A stretch of 63,786 nt of DNA from CAZPHU01 sp964419255 (GTDB taxonomy: Bacteria; Fibrobacterota; Chitinivibrionia; Chitinivibrionales; CAYFVL01): contig CAYQOU010000017.1 in NCBI GenBank assembly GCA_964419255.1, positions 1 to 63,786 of the forward strand, read 5' to 3'. Positions 25,204 to 33,042 of the stretch are shown in pieces (the stretch's first letter is position 1; every line of letters begins with the position of its first letter). The notes under the pieces are model-generated. The model saw only the letters and a list, made by a program, of their open reading frames with translations, searched no databases and was not told the DNA's origin. The position numbers and the translations under genes were made by a program.

Positions 25204-25278
25204 TGGTAGCGCTACGGGGATTCGAACCCCGGTTACATGGCTGAGAACCACGCGTCCTAACCCCTAGACGATAGCGCC
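25204..25278 (-). tRNA. tRNA-Glu(CTC)
   Basis: Acceptor GGCGCTA/TAGCGCT, anticodon stem CGTGG-CCATG with loop TTCTCAG (anticodon CTC), T-arm CGGGG-TTCGAAT-CCCCG. Discriminator A followed by an encoded CCA (25206-25204). A UUC-anticodon isoacceptor must exist elsewhere. Confidence 0.94.
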
Positions 25279-25296
25279 CTGTTTCGAAAAACAAAA

Positions 25297-25370
25297 TGGC
25301 TGGGGTGCAAGGATTCGAACCTCGATAGCTGGAACCAGAATCCAGAGTCCTGCCATTGGACGACACCCCA
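25297..25370 (-). tRNA. tRNA-Gln(CTG)
   Basis: Acceptor TGGGGTG/CACCCCA, anticodon stem CTGGA-TCCAG with loop TTCTGGT (anticodon CTG), T-arm CGAGG-TTCGAAT-CCTTG. Discriminator G and encoded CCA. It is 18 bp from tRNA-Glu, so the pair is probably one transcript. Confidence 0.94.
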
Positions 25371-25474
25371 ACAGGCGAATGCTAAATATAAAAAAGGAAT
25401 TATGGCTGCGCAAATATTTTCTGTAATGAGAATCAAACAAAACGGTCACTGTTTTGTCGTAAAGATCCGTGTTA

Positions 25475-26632
25475 TCACTCGATTCGGGCAAAAAACTCGG
25501 ATCGACACATCCGCTCGATATCCAAAAGAGACTGTAGAGCCTGGTTGAAATCGTCTCTGGCGGTGGTGAATACTCCGTGACCATAAACGATTACCCCTCT
25601 ACTTTCCACAAGGGCCAGCGGAACGGTGTTGCACAATCCGAACTCCCCGGTACCCACCTCTCCGGAAACGATCGGGATATCTCCGATGTGACGTTTTTCG
25701 GGGCAACGCAGATGGCATTGGCCCCTCAATGGGCAGTCACGCCGGTCGCAGACCATGGAGAGAATCACCGAAAAACGTGGATGGCCATGAACAATAGCGT
25801 GAGCATCGGTCAGATCGTAAACGGCGCGGTGTGCCGAAAACTCGCTGGATGCGGTGATCCCCGCACACGAGGAGTGATCGAGAGTGCACGGGTCGATACA
25901 GCCTGCCAGATAATCCAGGGACGCACCGGTCTGGCTGATATAGATAGCCGGATCCCTGTAAAAAGAAATGTTTCCGAAGAATGAATCGACCAGCCCCAGA
26001 TCGACTGTCATTTTTCCCGCCTCGATCATGGCACGGTAAATGTCCTCCTCGGAACAGAACGTTCCGTTCATCAGCGTCGGAGCGCTGCGAACGTAGTCCG
26101 GAATATAGGCGCGTGTCTGGTCGAGTGCCTCAACAAATGCGTCGGTAAGTGTGCCTTCGAGAAAGGCAGTTAAGTAGTCGCTGTAAAATTTGACGAAACA
26201 GGCAAAGCAGACAGAGCTGAAATTGACAAAAGCCTGCTCCAGAGTCATTGCGCCTGTCGTGACAATTCCCCAACCCGGAATGATGACAGCCTTGCCTTTG
26301 CGCAGCGCTTCCCCGATCGCCTCGGGGCTTGTCCGGCGGCATACCGGAAAGGAATGGAAAAAGGTACGAGTCTCACAGTCTCGCGGATAAATTGCATCCT
26401 GCTCCGTCGAGCACAGGTAATCTATGATGGTCGAATATGGTTTTGCGGGAAAGGCAAAGATCAATGCCGATGCACTGCTGTTGTTAAGCAGAGTCGAGAA
26501 GACCGGATGCAAGATACTATCGGCTCTATTCCAAAAAATCCTGTCTTCCCGCGCCGCAACTACAAGCGAGTCAGGCTCCACTAACCCGGAGGCTTTCAGT
26601 CGCTGCTCGAAAAAACTGATCATTCTTTGCAT
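25475..26632 (-). CDS. Double class II aldolase/adducin-domain protein with Cys-rich insert
   Basis: 385 residues. The C-terminal half is a class II aldolase/adducin fold: DSFFGNISFYRDPAIYISQT (the GNxS strand), AHAIVHGHPRFSVI (His metal ligands in HGHP), and VIVYGHGVFTTARD (third His). The N-terminal half resembles a degenerate first copy (IIPGWGIVTTGAMTLEQAFVN, with W for the His). Between the second-copy His motifs is an insert CDRRDCPLRGQCHLRC (Cx4Cx5Cx3C), which could bind Zn or Fe-S. Family members are Zn aldolases or epimerases of sugar phosphates that release glycolaldehyde or lactaldehyde. It overlaps the oxidoreductase gene by 13 bp, so the pair may work on the same aldehyde. Substrate unknown. 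Confidence 0.75.
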   Translation of the reverse strand: MQRMISFFEQRLKASGLVEPDSLVVAAREDRIFWNRADSILHPVFSTLLNNSSASALIFAFPAKPYSTIIDYLCSTEQDAIYPRDCETRTFFHSFPVCRRTSPEAIGEALRKGKAVIIPGWGIVTTGAMTLEQAFVNFSSVCFACFVKFYSDYLTAFLEGTLTDAFVEALDQTRAYIPDYVRSAPTLMNGTFCSEEDIYRAMIEAGKMTVDLGLVDSFFGNISFYRDPAIYISQTGASLDYLAGCIDPCTLDHSSCAGITASSEFSAHRAVYDLTDAHAIVHGHPRFSVILSMVCDRRDCPLRGQCHLRCPEKRHIGDIPIVSGEVGTGEFGLCNTVPLALVESRGVIVYGHGVFTTARDDFNQALQSLLDIERMCRSEFFARIE

Positions 26633-28365
26633 AAAAGCCCCAGAGCAGAAGCGTGTTGCCGAGTCGGTTGCCCTTCTTTTGTCAGTCCTCTTACCGTATA
26701 GTAGGCTTGAAGGGCGGATTCAAACTCAGACCGAGGCAAAGGCTTTACCTCTATTCCATTACCGCCGGTTCCCCGGTGGGTGAAGAAATATTCGGGCAGA
26801 GTATCATCCGATTTGCCAAAGCCATATCGGGCGTTAATCATTCGTTCCCTGTATACCGTTCGTCTGCCGGCGGCAAGCAGATCATCGGAGCTGAACGAAA
26901 TGCCGCTCACCGCGGTGAGAAGTTTTGCATACTCATCCAGTGAGACCGCAACGGTGTAATATCTGCACACCGCAAGCGACGCCCATGCGGCCTGCGTATC
27001 TTCCATCAATGCGGTTATGCGTGCCTTGCCGGAAAAGCTGAATCTATCGGTCACCACGGGCTTGCGGAGGATCTCATGAGAAAAGGCAAATGCACTATCA
27101 TCCGCCCCCCTGGTCGAAACGGCCATACTCAGAGCCATCCCGTAAGCCCCCCGGGGATCCAATGGAGGAATATGTTGTCCTTTGATCGTAAAAGCAGAAG
27201 CCTGAGGATGCGAGCCGATGGCCGATCCATCATTTCCAGATACCGGTAAGCTTTCTTTCCCACACACCCAGTTTTTGATGCGCACATGCACCTGTTCCGC
27301 GGTTTTACTGTCGGCTTTATGGCAGGATTCTGCAAAAAGAAGCGAAGTCGATATCGGATCCAGCCCGTAATTGTTACATACGGTAACGGCTTTCTGAACA
27401 GCCTCGATATCGCTGTTGAGGATCTGCGGTCCAAAGGAAAGCATGCCGTCCAGCCCCGCCAATGCGTCTCCATCCTTTGTGAGGCGCATGCACTGAACAG
27501 GGCACAGTTGGCAGCCGGCAGCCCGGGGGGAAAAGTGCTCATGGAAACGGCATGCGTTTATGGCGGCGGCATTTTCGAAAACGGTTTTTCTGAATAGATC
27601 GGTGGGCATCATGCGGCGGGTTTCCAGCAGATCAAACAATGCGCCGGTTCCGTATCGTCCAATTCCAAATTCACCCATCAGCGAAGGTGAGGCGAAAATC
27701 AGTCGCCTGATGCATTCTTTCGTGTCGGCAAAAAGCTTCTCGTCGTGTATATGCGTCGGGCTCGATCCACTGAAACGAACATATTTGATATTCTTTTTCG
27801 AGAAACAGAGACCCAACCCGTTTCTTCCTCGAGCCCAGTGCCGATCGATGATTACATTTGCGTATGGGATTGCACAATCTGCTGCAGCCCCGATAAACAA
27901 CTGAGGAAAGGGAGAGATATGCCTGACACAATCATCGACCGAAAGTCCCCTGAGATGAGACGTTTCACTGAAATGGACACCGTTTTCATCGATAGAAATA
28001 CCTACTGATGAGGAGGCCTTTCCCGTAAGTACCACGGCATCATAGCCGCATTTTTTGAGGGCATTTCCCAGGCTGCCCGGAAAAGAAAAGTCGCCGATTG
28101 TGCCGGTAAGTGGGGAGCGTGAAAAGACCGTGGCAAAATTAGTGGAACAAACCGGAGTGTCAGCGAGAGGCCCGGTTGAAATTATAAGCGGCGTGTAAGG
28201 GCTGTCCCATTCACCGAGAGGAGAGCGTGAAAACAGCTCCGTCGCCAGTCCTTTTCCGCCTATGCAGGAGTAAAATAAAGCGGGGTCTGGAATTTTGATG
28301 TCCCAGACCCTGCGGGTAAGATCGATATACAGGATTTTACCGTGCCATCCACCTTTTATTTTCAA
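26620..28365 (-). CDS. Aldehyde:ferredoxin oxidoreductase family protein (tungsten/molybdopterin)
   Basis: 581 residues. N-terminal domain: GGWHGKILYIDLT, then GGKGLATELF and STGPLADTPVCSTNFATVFSRSP, the pterin-binding region. The [4Fe-4S] ligands are C285, C288, C292 (GCQLCPVQC) and C467 (SLAVCRYY), the CxxCxxxC plus distant Cys of the AOR family. AORs oxidise aldehydes to acids, reducing ferredoxin, with a tungsten bis-pterin cofactor in anaerobes. The start codon appears to be TTG at 28365. The aldolase-like gene follows with overlap. No cofactor-synthesis genes are nearby. The exact aldehyde is unknown. Confidence 0.88.
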   Translation of the reverse strand: MKIKGGWHGKILYIDLTRRVWDIKIPDPALFYSCIGGKGLATELFSRSPLGEWDSPYTPLIISTGPLADTPVCSTNFATVFSRSPLTGTIGDFSFPGSLGNALKKCGYDAVVLTGKASSSVGISIDENGVHFSETSHLRGLSVDDCVRHISPFPQLFIGAAADCAIPYANVIIDRHWARGRNGLGLCFSKKNIKYVRFSGSSPTHIHDEKLFADTKECIRRLIFASPSLMGEFGIGRYGTGALFDLLETRRMMPTDLFRKTVFENAAAINACRFHEHFSPRAAGCQLCPVQCMRLTKDGDALAGLDGMLSFGPQILNSDIEAVQKAVTVCNNYGLDPISTSLLFAESCHKADSKTAEQVHVRIKNWVCGKESLPVSGNDGSAIGSHPQASAFTIKGQHIPPLDPRGAYGMALSMAVSTRGADDSAFAFSHEILRKPVVTDRFSFSGKARITALMEDTQAAWASLAVCRYYTVAVSLDEYAKLLTAVSGISFSSDDLLAAGRRTVYRERMINARYGFGKSDDTLPEYFFTHRGTGGNGIEVKPLPRSEFESALQAYYTVRGLTKEGQPTRQHASALGLLCKE

Positions 28366-28419
28366 AAGAAAAAACCTGTCTACTTCCGCTGATTAATTGA
28401 AAAAGGGTGGATCGCAAAC

Positions 28420-29325
28420 CTACCAGTCGCTGTCAGCTTGTTTCGACTGCCTGTGTTGTTCTTCATCCTGGATGATCAGATCCACACGGCGGTTTTTCTG
28501 ACGCCCCTCTTTTGTACTGTTATCCGCAACGGGTTTGCTGAATCCGTATCCAACAGATTGCATGCGCTCGGGGGCAATGCCCTGTTCCGTCAGAAAACCC
28601 ATGACATTTTCGGCACGTTTCTCCGAAAGATGCTGATTGTACTGCTCGGAGCCCTGATTATCGGTATGCCCCTCGACTACAATGTATGAAGTCTTGAAAA
28701 CGGAGAGAATACCGGCGATCTTGGCCAGATTAGTTTTCAGGTTCGATGTCAGGGATGCTTTCCCGATATCAAACAGAATATCCGACATGGAGATGATAGT
28801 TCCGCGCGCATCCGATTTAACGCTGATCAGCTCACTCTGCAATTCGTTGAATTTGCGCTCCGCCTCTTCGCGCAGCTTCTGAGCTTTCATCTTCTCGGTA
28901 TCGAGGTCTTTTTTCAACCGCGATGCGTGACTTCGTTCGATCTTGAGGATCTGTTCGTACGTTTCGGACAGATCGACGTAGGTTTTGTTTATATCTTTTT
29001 GTAGCTGTCTGGTCTTTTGGTCCGATTCAAACATGGCAAGCTGTTTGGAGGCGGCCTCCACAAGAAGAGAACAGGCTGAAAACATGTGCGGCGCCTGTTT
29101 GCTGCCCGGTTTGTCGGAAAGAAAACTCCTCGATGCCACAATGCGCGCCTTGGCATCGACAACCAGATCGGCATTGGCCTTCTGTTGCGGGGAAATTTTA
29201 CTTTTCTCCAGAACGGATGACAGTCTTCCGTCGAGTTCATCCAGTTTGATAACATAGTCGATTTTCTGCCCGGCAAAAACAGCTGATGATATAATCAGGA
29301 TGGATAGAATAAGTATGTTTTTCAT
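28420..29325 (-). CDS. OmpA-domain periplasmic/outer-membrane protein
   Basis: 301 residues. A signal peptide (ILILSILIISSAVFAG) is followed by a helical, coiled-coil middle (about 100-175, with many Lys/Glu). The C-terminal OmpA/MotB peptidoglycan-binding domain reads DILFDIGKASLTSNLKTNLA, YIVVEGHTDNQGSEQYNQHLS and RMQSVGYGFSKPVADN, with NRRVDLI at the end. The Asp and Arg that hold diaminopimelate are in place (GHTDN; NRRV). It probably anchors the outer membrane to the wall. It overlaps the lipoprotein gene by 4 bp (ATGA), so the two are translationally coupled. Confidence 0.88.
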   Translation of the reverse strand: MKNILILSILIISSAVFAGQKIDYVIKLDELDGRLSSVLEKSKISPQQKANADLVVDAKARIVASRSFLSDKPGSKQAPHMFSACSLLVEAASKQLAMFESDQKTRQLQKDINKTYVDLSETYEQILKIERSHASRLKKDLDTEKMKAQKLREEAERKFNELQSELISVKSDARGTIISMSDILFDIGKASLTSNLKTNLAKIAGILSVFKTSYIVVEGHTDNQGSEQYNQHLSEKRAENVMGFLTEQGIAPERMQSVGYGFSKPVADNSTKEGRQKNRRVDLIIQDEEQHRQSKQADSDW

Positions 29326-29714
29326 GGCAGCCTCATATCTTCAAGTCCGTTGAGCACCTTTTTATAGGAGCGGAGTTGTTCTTTTGCCGTCCAGAGTGTC
29401 TTCTCCATTTTTTTCTCCTTCAGGCGACTTTCTTCTAACTGCGTATCAGCTATGGCCAGCCGATAGAGAGTCTGGGCCAGCTGTGCCGACCAGTAGGCAT
29501 CTTGCTGTTTGCCATCACTCTGGTATGCCTCCGACACCGTGAGCAGCGAATCGGCTTTCAGCGCGTAGGCGGAGGTGATTTTCTGCTGGGAACAGTAATT
29601 TCTCAGCTCGGCTGCCTCGGAGAATTTCGTGGTATTGAGAAGCGGATAGTTGGAGCCGCAGCCGATACCCAGAATCCCCAGCATTATAACCATGCACAGG
29701 TGTTTGGATTTCAT
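29322..29714 (-). CDS. Small helical lipoprotein, DUF4398-like
   Basis: 130 residues. Signal with lipobox LGIGC (Cys near residue 19), then an all-helical region with YALKADSLLTVSEAYQSDGK and DAYWSAQLAQTLYRLAIAD. This alternation of Ala-rich helices resembles the DUF4398 domain, which is often fused to an OmpA domain. Here the two parts are separate but coupled genes. It presumably sits on the inner face of the outer membrane with its OmpA partner. Confidence 0.68.
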   Translation of the reverse strand: MKSKHLCMVIMLGILGIGCGSNYPLLNTTKFSEAAELRNYCSQQKITSAYALKADSLLTVSEAYQSDGKQQDAYWSAQLAQTLYRLAIADTQLEESRLKEKKMEKTLWTAKEQLRSYKKVLNGLEDMRLP

Positions 29715-29973
29715 CGCACGTCCTCTTTAAGGGTTTTAATTACCGTCACGGGTAAAAATTCATAGATGAAAATTTTCTAATAGGTTATCAATAATATAGG
29801 ACAGAGTATGACAGAACCGCAAGATAATGGCGCACGTTTTGCATATTTGCGCGGAATGATAGTAAAAGGCATTGGAAAGAGAAGTATTGCAGCCTTACGG
29901 AGCGCTCATCTTTGGTAGAAAGAGAAAAAACCAAGCAGGAGATTAAGTGGTATTAGCGCGAAAAGGGTGAAAA

Positions 29974-31710
29974 TCACTCGTCTTTTTGGTTGATCGTATG
30001 TATGAATTCTTCTACATGCCGCAGGTCGAAAGCCTTTGAGAAACTGAACCCGGGGAGTTGTTTTTTGTGGGTGCTGAGAAGGGAGTCCTCCTGATAAAAG
30101 GTCAGCAACGGTACCGGCAGGTCGGAACCTCGGCTCTCTTGCAGACCCGAAACGGTTGAGGCTGCCTTGAGTACATCCTCGACACCGGTTTTTTCGTCCG
30201 CCCAGAAAAGAAGCGCATCGAATCGTTCGCGGTATTGTTGGTATGAATCTGTTTTGGGAATACGAACGGTTCGGTGGCCGAGACCCTGCAGATAGATTTC
30301 CGACGGGATATACGTCTGTTTTCCCGGGTTGAGAATGCCGATGTTGAGTGGTTGGGTCGAAACACTTTGCCCGTTATCGCCTTCCCTTCCGAGTTTCAGG
30401 AAATCCTCATAAAGTCTCATATTCCTGCCAATGGTTGTTCGATGTGAATGATTGAATCCGGTCGACATCTTTACACACTTGAATGCCCAGTTCTCGATGG
30501 GCAGCACATACTGGTCGCAGCCGGCTCCCACGGCAAACGATTTGGCGGCCGCATTACCTATGGCCGTGCAGACAGCCATCTTAGCCCCTGGACCCTCTGA
30601 TCCGATGTCCTGATCAGACTCGTAGACATCAAGATACCGTCCCACGGCTTCGGTGATCTGTGATGGTATTTTCCAGTGTGTGAACAGCTCCTTTGTCAAG
30701 TCGACATGGCTTATACTGAGCAGATCGATTTCCGCGGCTACAAAATGACCGGCGTTATCCGTGGTCTCTTTCAGGATTTTCTCGAATATCGTGGGGAAGA
30801 ATTCATCCAGAATGATAATGCCGAAATCATGAAGCAATCCGGCCAGAAAAGCCTCTTCGCTACTCAGTGAGTCTATGTTCTCGGCTGCTTTTTCCGCCAT
30901 CATCGCGCTTGCCAGACAGTGATACCAGAACGCTTTTCGATCAAAGCCGCAACTGTTGCCCTCTGCCGGAAAAAGATTCATCACAGACATACTCATCACG
31001 ATTCGTTTGGTCTCACGGAAGCCGATTCGTACGATTGCATCCTTAACCGAACTGATGCGACGGTTTAGGCTGGCGAAAAATACAGTATTAGAGAATTTTA
31101 ACAGGTTTGTGGCGATAACCGGATCTGCTTCAATGACCCGGGCAAGTTCGGATGCCCCCGTCTTTTCACTTGCCGTTAGATGAAGAACCTTTGCAACGGT
31201 AAACGGAAATGCCATAAGATCGGCTATGTGTTTGACCATCAACTCAATTTTCCTGGTCGGCAGGGTCTGCGGGGCGAGGATAAGTGAAATGTCAAATTCC
31301 TTTTCCGATTTGCGTCTCTTATGCGCATCATCCAGCGACTTGTTTTGTGCGCTGAGATATCTCTCCATAAGCTGCATCAAAGACGAAAATTTCACCGGAC
31401 GGTGCATATATCTGGTCAGGCCGACATCCTGCATGCCGCGAATAAATCCATCCGCCATCTGCTCCCCATATCCGATTATCGGAATTTTGGCGGTTTTGGG
31501 GTGTTTCTGCAGTGATCGAATAAACCGAACCTGCTTTGTATTCAAGCGGGGCATTTCTATAAACATAGCATCCGGCAGATACTGAACGGCTTTTATATAG
31601 TTGGCGTAATCCGGCCGTGATATGAGGACCGTAATTCCATACTGTTCAAAAGCCATGCGCAGGATTTGCTTTTCACGCTCGTTTTCAGATATCAGCATGA
31701 TGCTAATCAT
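29974..31710 (-). CDS. Receiver-like / HDOD signalling protein
   Basis: 578 residues. Residues 1-120 have the receiver fold (IMLISENEREKQILRMA; PDAMFIEMP; IPIIGYGE; RYMHRPVKFSSL), but the phospho-acceptor Asp is replaced by Glu52. Residues about 150-360 are an HDOD domain (LMAFPFTVAKVLHL; ELARVIEADPVIATNLLKFS; EEAFLAGLLHDFGIIILDEF). The last 130 residues (LNIGILNPGKQTYI; FDALLFWADE) look like a second degenerate receiver. HDOD proteins regulate motility and c-di-GMP or stress responses without known catalysis. The Glu substitution suggests a constitutively 'on' or unregulated receiver. It is a single gene. Confidence 0.85.
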   Translation of the reverse strand: MISIMLISENEREKQILRMAFEQYGITVLISRPDYANYIKAVQYLPDAMFIEMPRLNTKQVRFIRSLQKHPKTAKIPIIGYGEQMADGFIRGMQDVGLTRYMHRPVKFSSLMQLMERYLSAQNKSLDDAHKRRKSEKEFDISLILAPQTLPTRKIELMVKHIADLMAFPFTVAKVLHLTASEKTGASELARVIEADPVIATNLLKFSNTVFFASLNRRISSVKDAIVRIGFRETKRIVMSMSVMNLFPAEGNSCGFDRKAFWYHCLASAMMAEKAAENIDSLSSEEAFLAGLLHDFGIIILDEFFPTIFEKILKETTDNAGHFVAAEIDLLSISHVDLTKELFTHWKIPSQITEAVGRYLDVYESDQDIGSEGPGAKMAVCTAIGNAAAKSFAVGAGCDQYVLPIENWAFKCVKMSTGFNHSHRTTIGRNMRLYEDFLKLGREGDNGQSVSTQPLNIGILNPGKQTYIPSEIYLQGLGHRTVRIPKTDSYQQYRERFDALLFWADEKTGVEDVLKAASTVSGLQESRGSDLPVPLLTFYQEDSLLSTHKKQLPGFSFSKAFDLRHVEEFIHTINQKDE

Positions 31711-31813
31711 AGAGGCAGTCCGCGGGAAGATGTTTTTGTATGATCAAGGATACAATTGTTGAAGAAAATGGGCAATAGTGAGATGATGTTTCGGTTTGGG
31801 GAGGGGCATCCAT

Positions 31814-31870
31814 GATCTGACTTGAGCGATTTTCTGGTGACAGTTCCGCTCAGAGCCGTACATTTCAGTT
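31814..31870. repeat. Degenerate copy of the dispersed palindrome
   Basis: ATCTGACTTGAGCGATTTTC followed by CCGCTCAGAGCC resembles the arms of the palindrome at 50128-50186, with several changes. It sits between the HDOD gene and the small membrane protein. Confidence 0.4.
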
Positions 31871-32138
31871 ATGAGAAAAACCTCCAGCACCGTCTTCGGC
31901 TCATGAGCTGTCCAATAAGTGTAAACAGATAAAGTGTTAACACAATCGGAATCACGTCTATGATGGATATGCGGGTATTATGCAAGAAACTAAACGGAAA
32001 AGGCCACTTTTCTATCGGTGGAGTGTTGATCTCGTCCCCATGAGCATCACTGGCTTTTCGGCTGTGATCAACAATCTTTCCCGCAAGGAGTTCATCGATA
32101 TTTTCCGGGAAAACAGGCTCGCCCTTCTGATCTTTCAT
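31869..32138 (-). CDS. Small single-span membrane protein coupled to ParA
   Basis: 89 residues with a soluble, charged N-terminus (MKDQKGEPVFPENIDELLAG) and one transmembrane helix near the C-terminus (IIDVIPIVLTLYLFTLIGQL), ending in Arg-rich RRRCWRF. I do not recognise a family. Its ATG overlaps the ParA stop (ATGA), so it is translated with ParA. A role as membrane anchor or adaptor of the ATPase is inferred from this. A shadow frame is unlikely because it begins exactly at the coupling site. Confidence 0.55.
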   Translation of the reverse strand: MKDQKGEPVFPENIDELLAGKIVDHSRKASDAHGDEINTPPIEKWPFPFSFLHNTRISIIDVIPIVLTLYLFTLIGQLMSRRRCWRFFS

Positions 32139-32998
32139 TGCCGCTCTCCTTTGTCGGGAGATGAAACCTGAGATCTTTGCTGATAGAAACGCTGGCGAGC
32201 ATCTTCACTGAGCCGTTCTTTTCTCTTCTCAATCATGGTTTGCCATATCTCGGCTTCGTCAAGATCGAATAATTCGTGCATCAATTTAAGATAATACGCC
32301 GCCCCTTTTGAGTAGAGACGATGGAGAAAAAGAATTTTTTCTTCGGTGACCATTTCATCGAAAACCGAATCGATTGGAATGGCCGTCTGGGTTACCCGCC
32401 CGGGAAAGAGGCGGTGCAGGGCGAGTAGAAAGGTGTTGTGGCGTTTGGTGTCCTTGTAAAAATTCGGAATTATTCTGGTGACAGGTGCGGCACTCGGGAA
32501 ACGTTGCCGGATAATCTGTTCCATCTCCGCAAGACCATCTATGGCAAACTGCCGGAGTTCGGTTGGTACGAAAATCTCATCCACCGCGTGGATCGCCGCC
32601 GACTGAAGCGTATCTATGCCGGGAGCGTTATCGATGAGCAGAAAGTCGTAAAATCTTTCCAACCCGCACGATCTCAGACATTCAGCCAGAAAACCGGTAT
32701 CGGTGACATCTGCACCACTCAACAGACTGGGAGCGGTAACTATGTGCAGTTCGGCGATTTCCGTTTTTCTTATCGCCTTGAGAAATGTTGCCGGAGCGGA
32801 TGCCGGGTCGCTCAGGTATACATCCCTGATATTTGGTTGATGTACCCCCGTTCCCAACAGGGTAGAAAGATTGTGCTGACTGTCATTATCTACAAGCAGA
32901 ACACGAAAGCCGGTTAAGGAGAGCGCCTGGCCGATACATCCGGTGAAGGTGGTCTTACCCACACCGCCCTTATGGTTGATAATCGCTACTTTTTTCAT
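32135..32998 (-). CDS. ParA/Soj-family ATPase, orphan
   Basis: 287 residues. The deviant Walker A KGGVGKTT is at residues 10-17 (signature Lys K10 plus catalytic K15), with VLLVDNDSQHNLSTLLG as the Walker A' and FLLIDNAPGID as the Walker B; RIIPNFYKDTKRH and FDEMVTEEKILFLH follow. This is the ParA/MinD/Soj dimer-sandwich ATPase. No parB or plasmid-replication gene is nearby, so it is more likely a cargo-positioning ATPase (for a cell-envelope, chemotaxis or other protein complex) than a chromosome segregator. The C-terminus extends into a charged helix. Confidence 0.9.
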   Translation of the reverse strand: MKKVAIINHKGGVGKTTFTGCIGQALSLTGFRVLLVDNDSQHNLSTLLGTGVHQPNIRDVYLSDPASAPATFLKAIRKTEIAELHIVTAPSLLSGADVTDTGFLAECLRSCGLERFYDFLLIDNAPGIDTLQSAAIHAVDEIFVPTELRQFAIDGLAEMEQIIRQRFPSAAPVTRIIPNFYKDTKRHNTFLLALHRLFPGRVTQTAIPIDSVFDEMVTEEKILFLHRLYSKGAAYYLKLMHELFDLDEAEIWQTMIEKRKERLSEDARQRFYQQRSQVSSPDKGERQ

Positions 32999-33042
32999 AC
33001 ACTCAATATAATAGGATTCCTGCTATAAATACATAATCCTTC

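Noticed and set aside
32135..32998. Chromosome-partition locus or plasmid origin
   Set aside because: Only a ParA is present; no parB, parS-like repeats, dnaA or rep gene was seen, and neighbours are chromosomal housekeeping genes.
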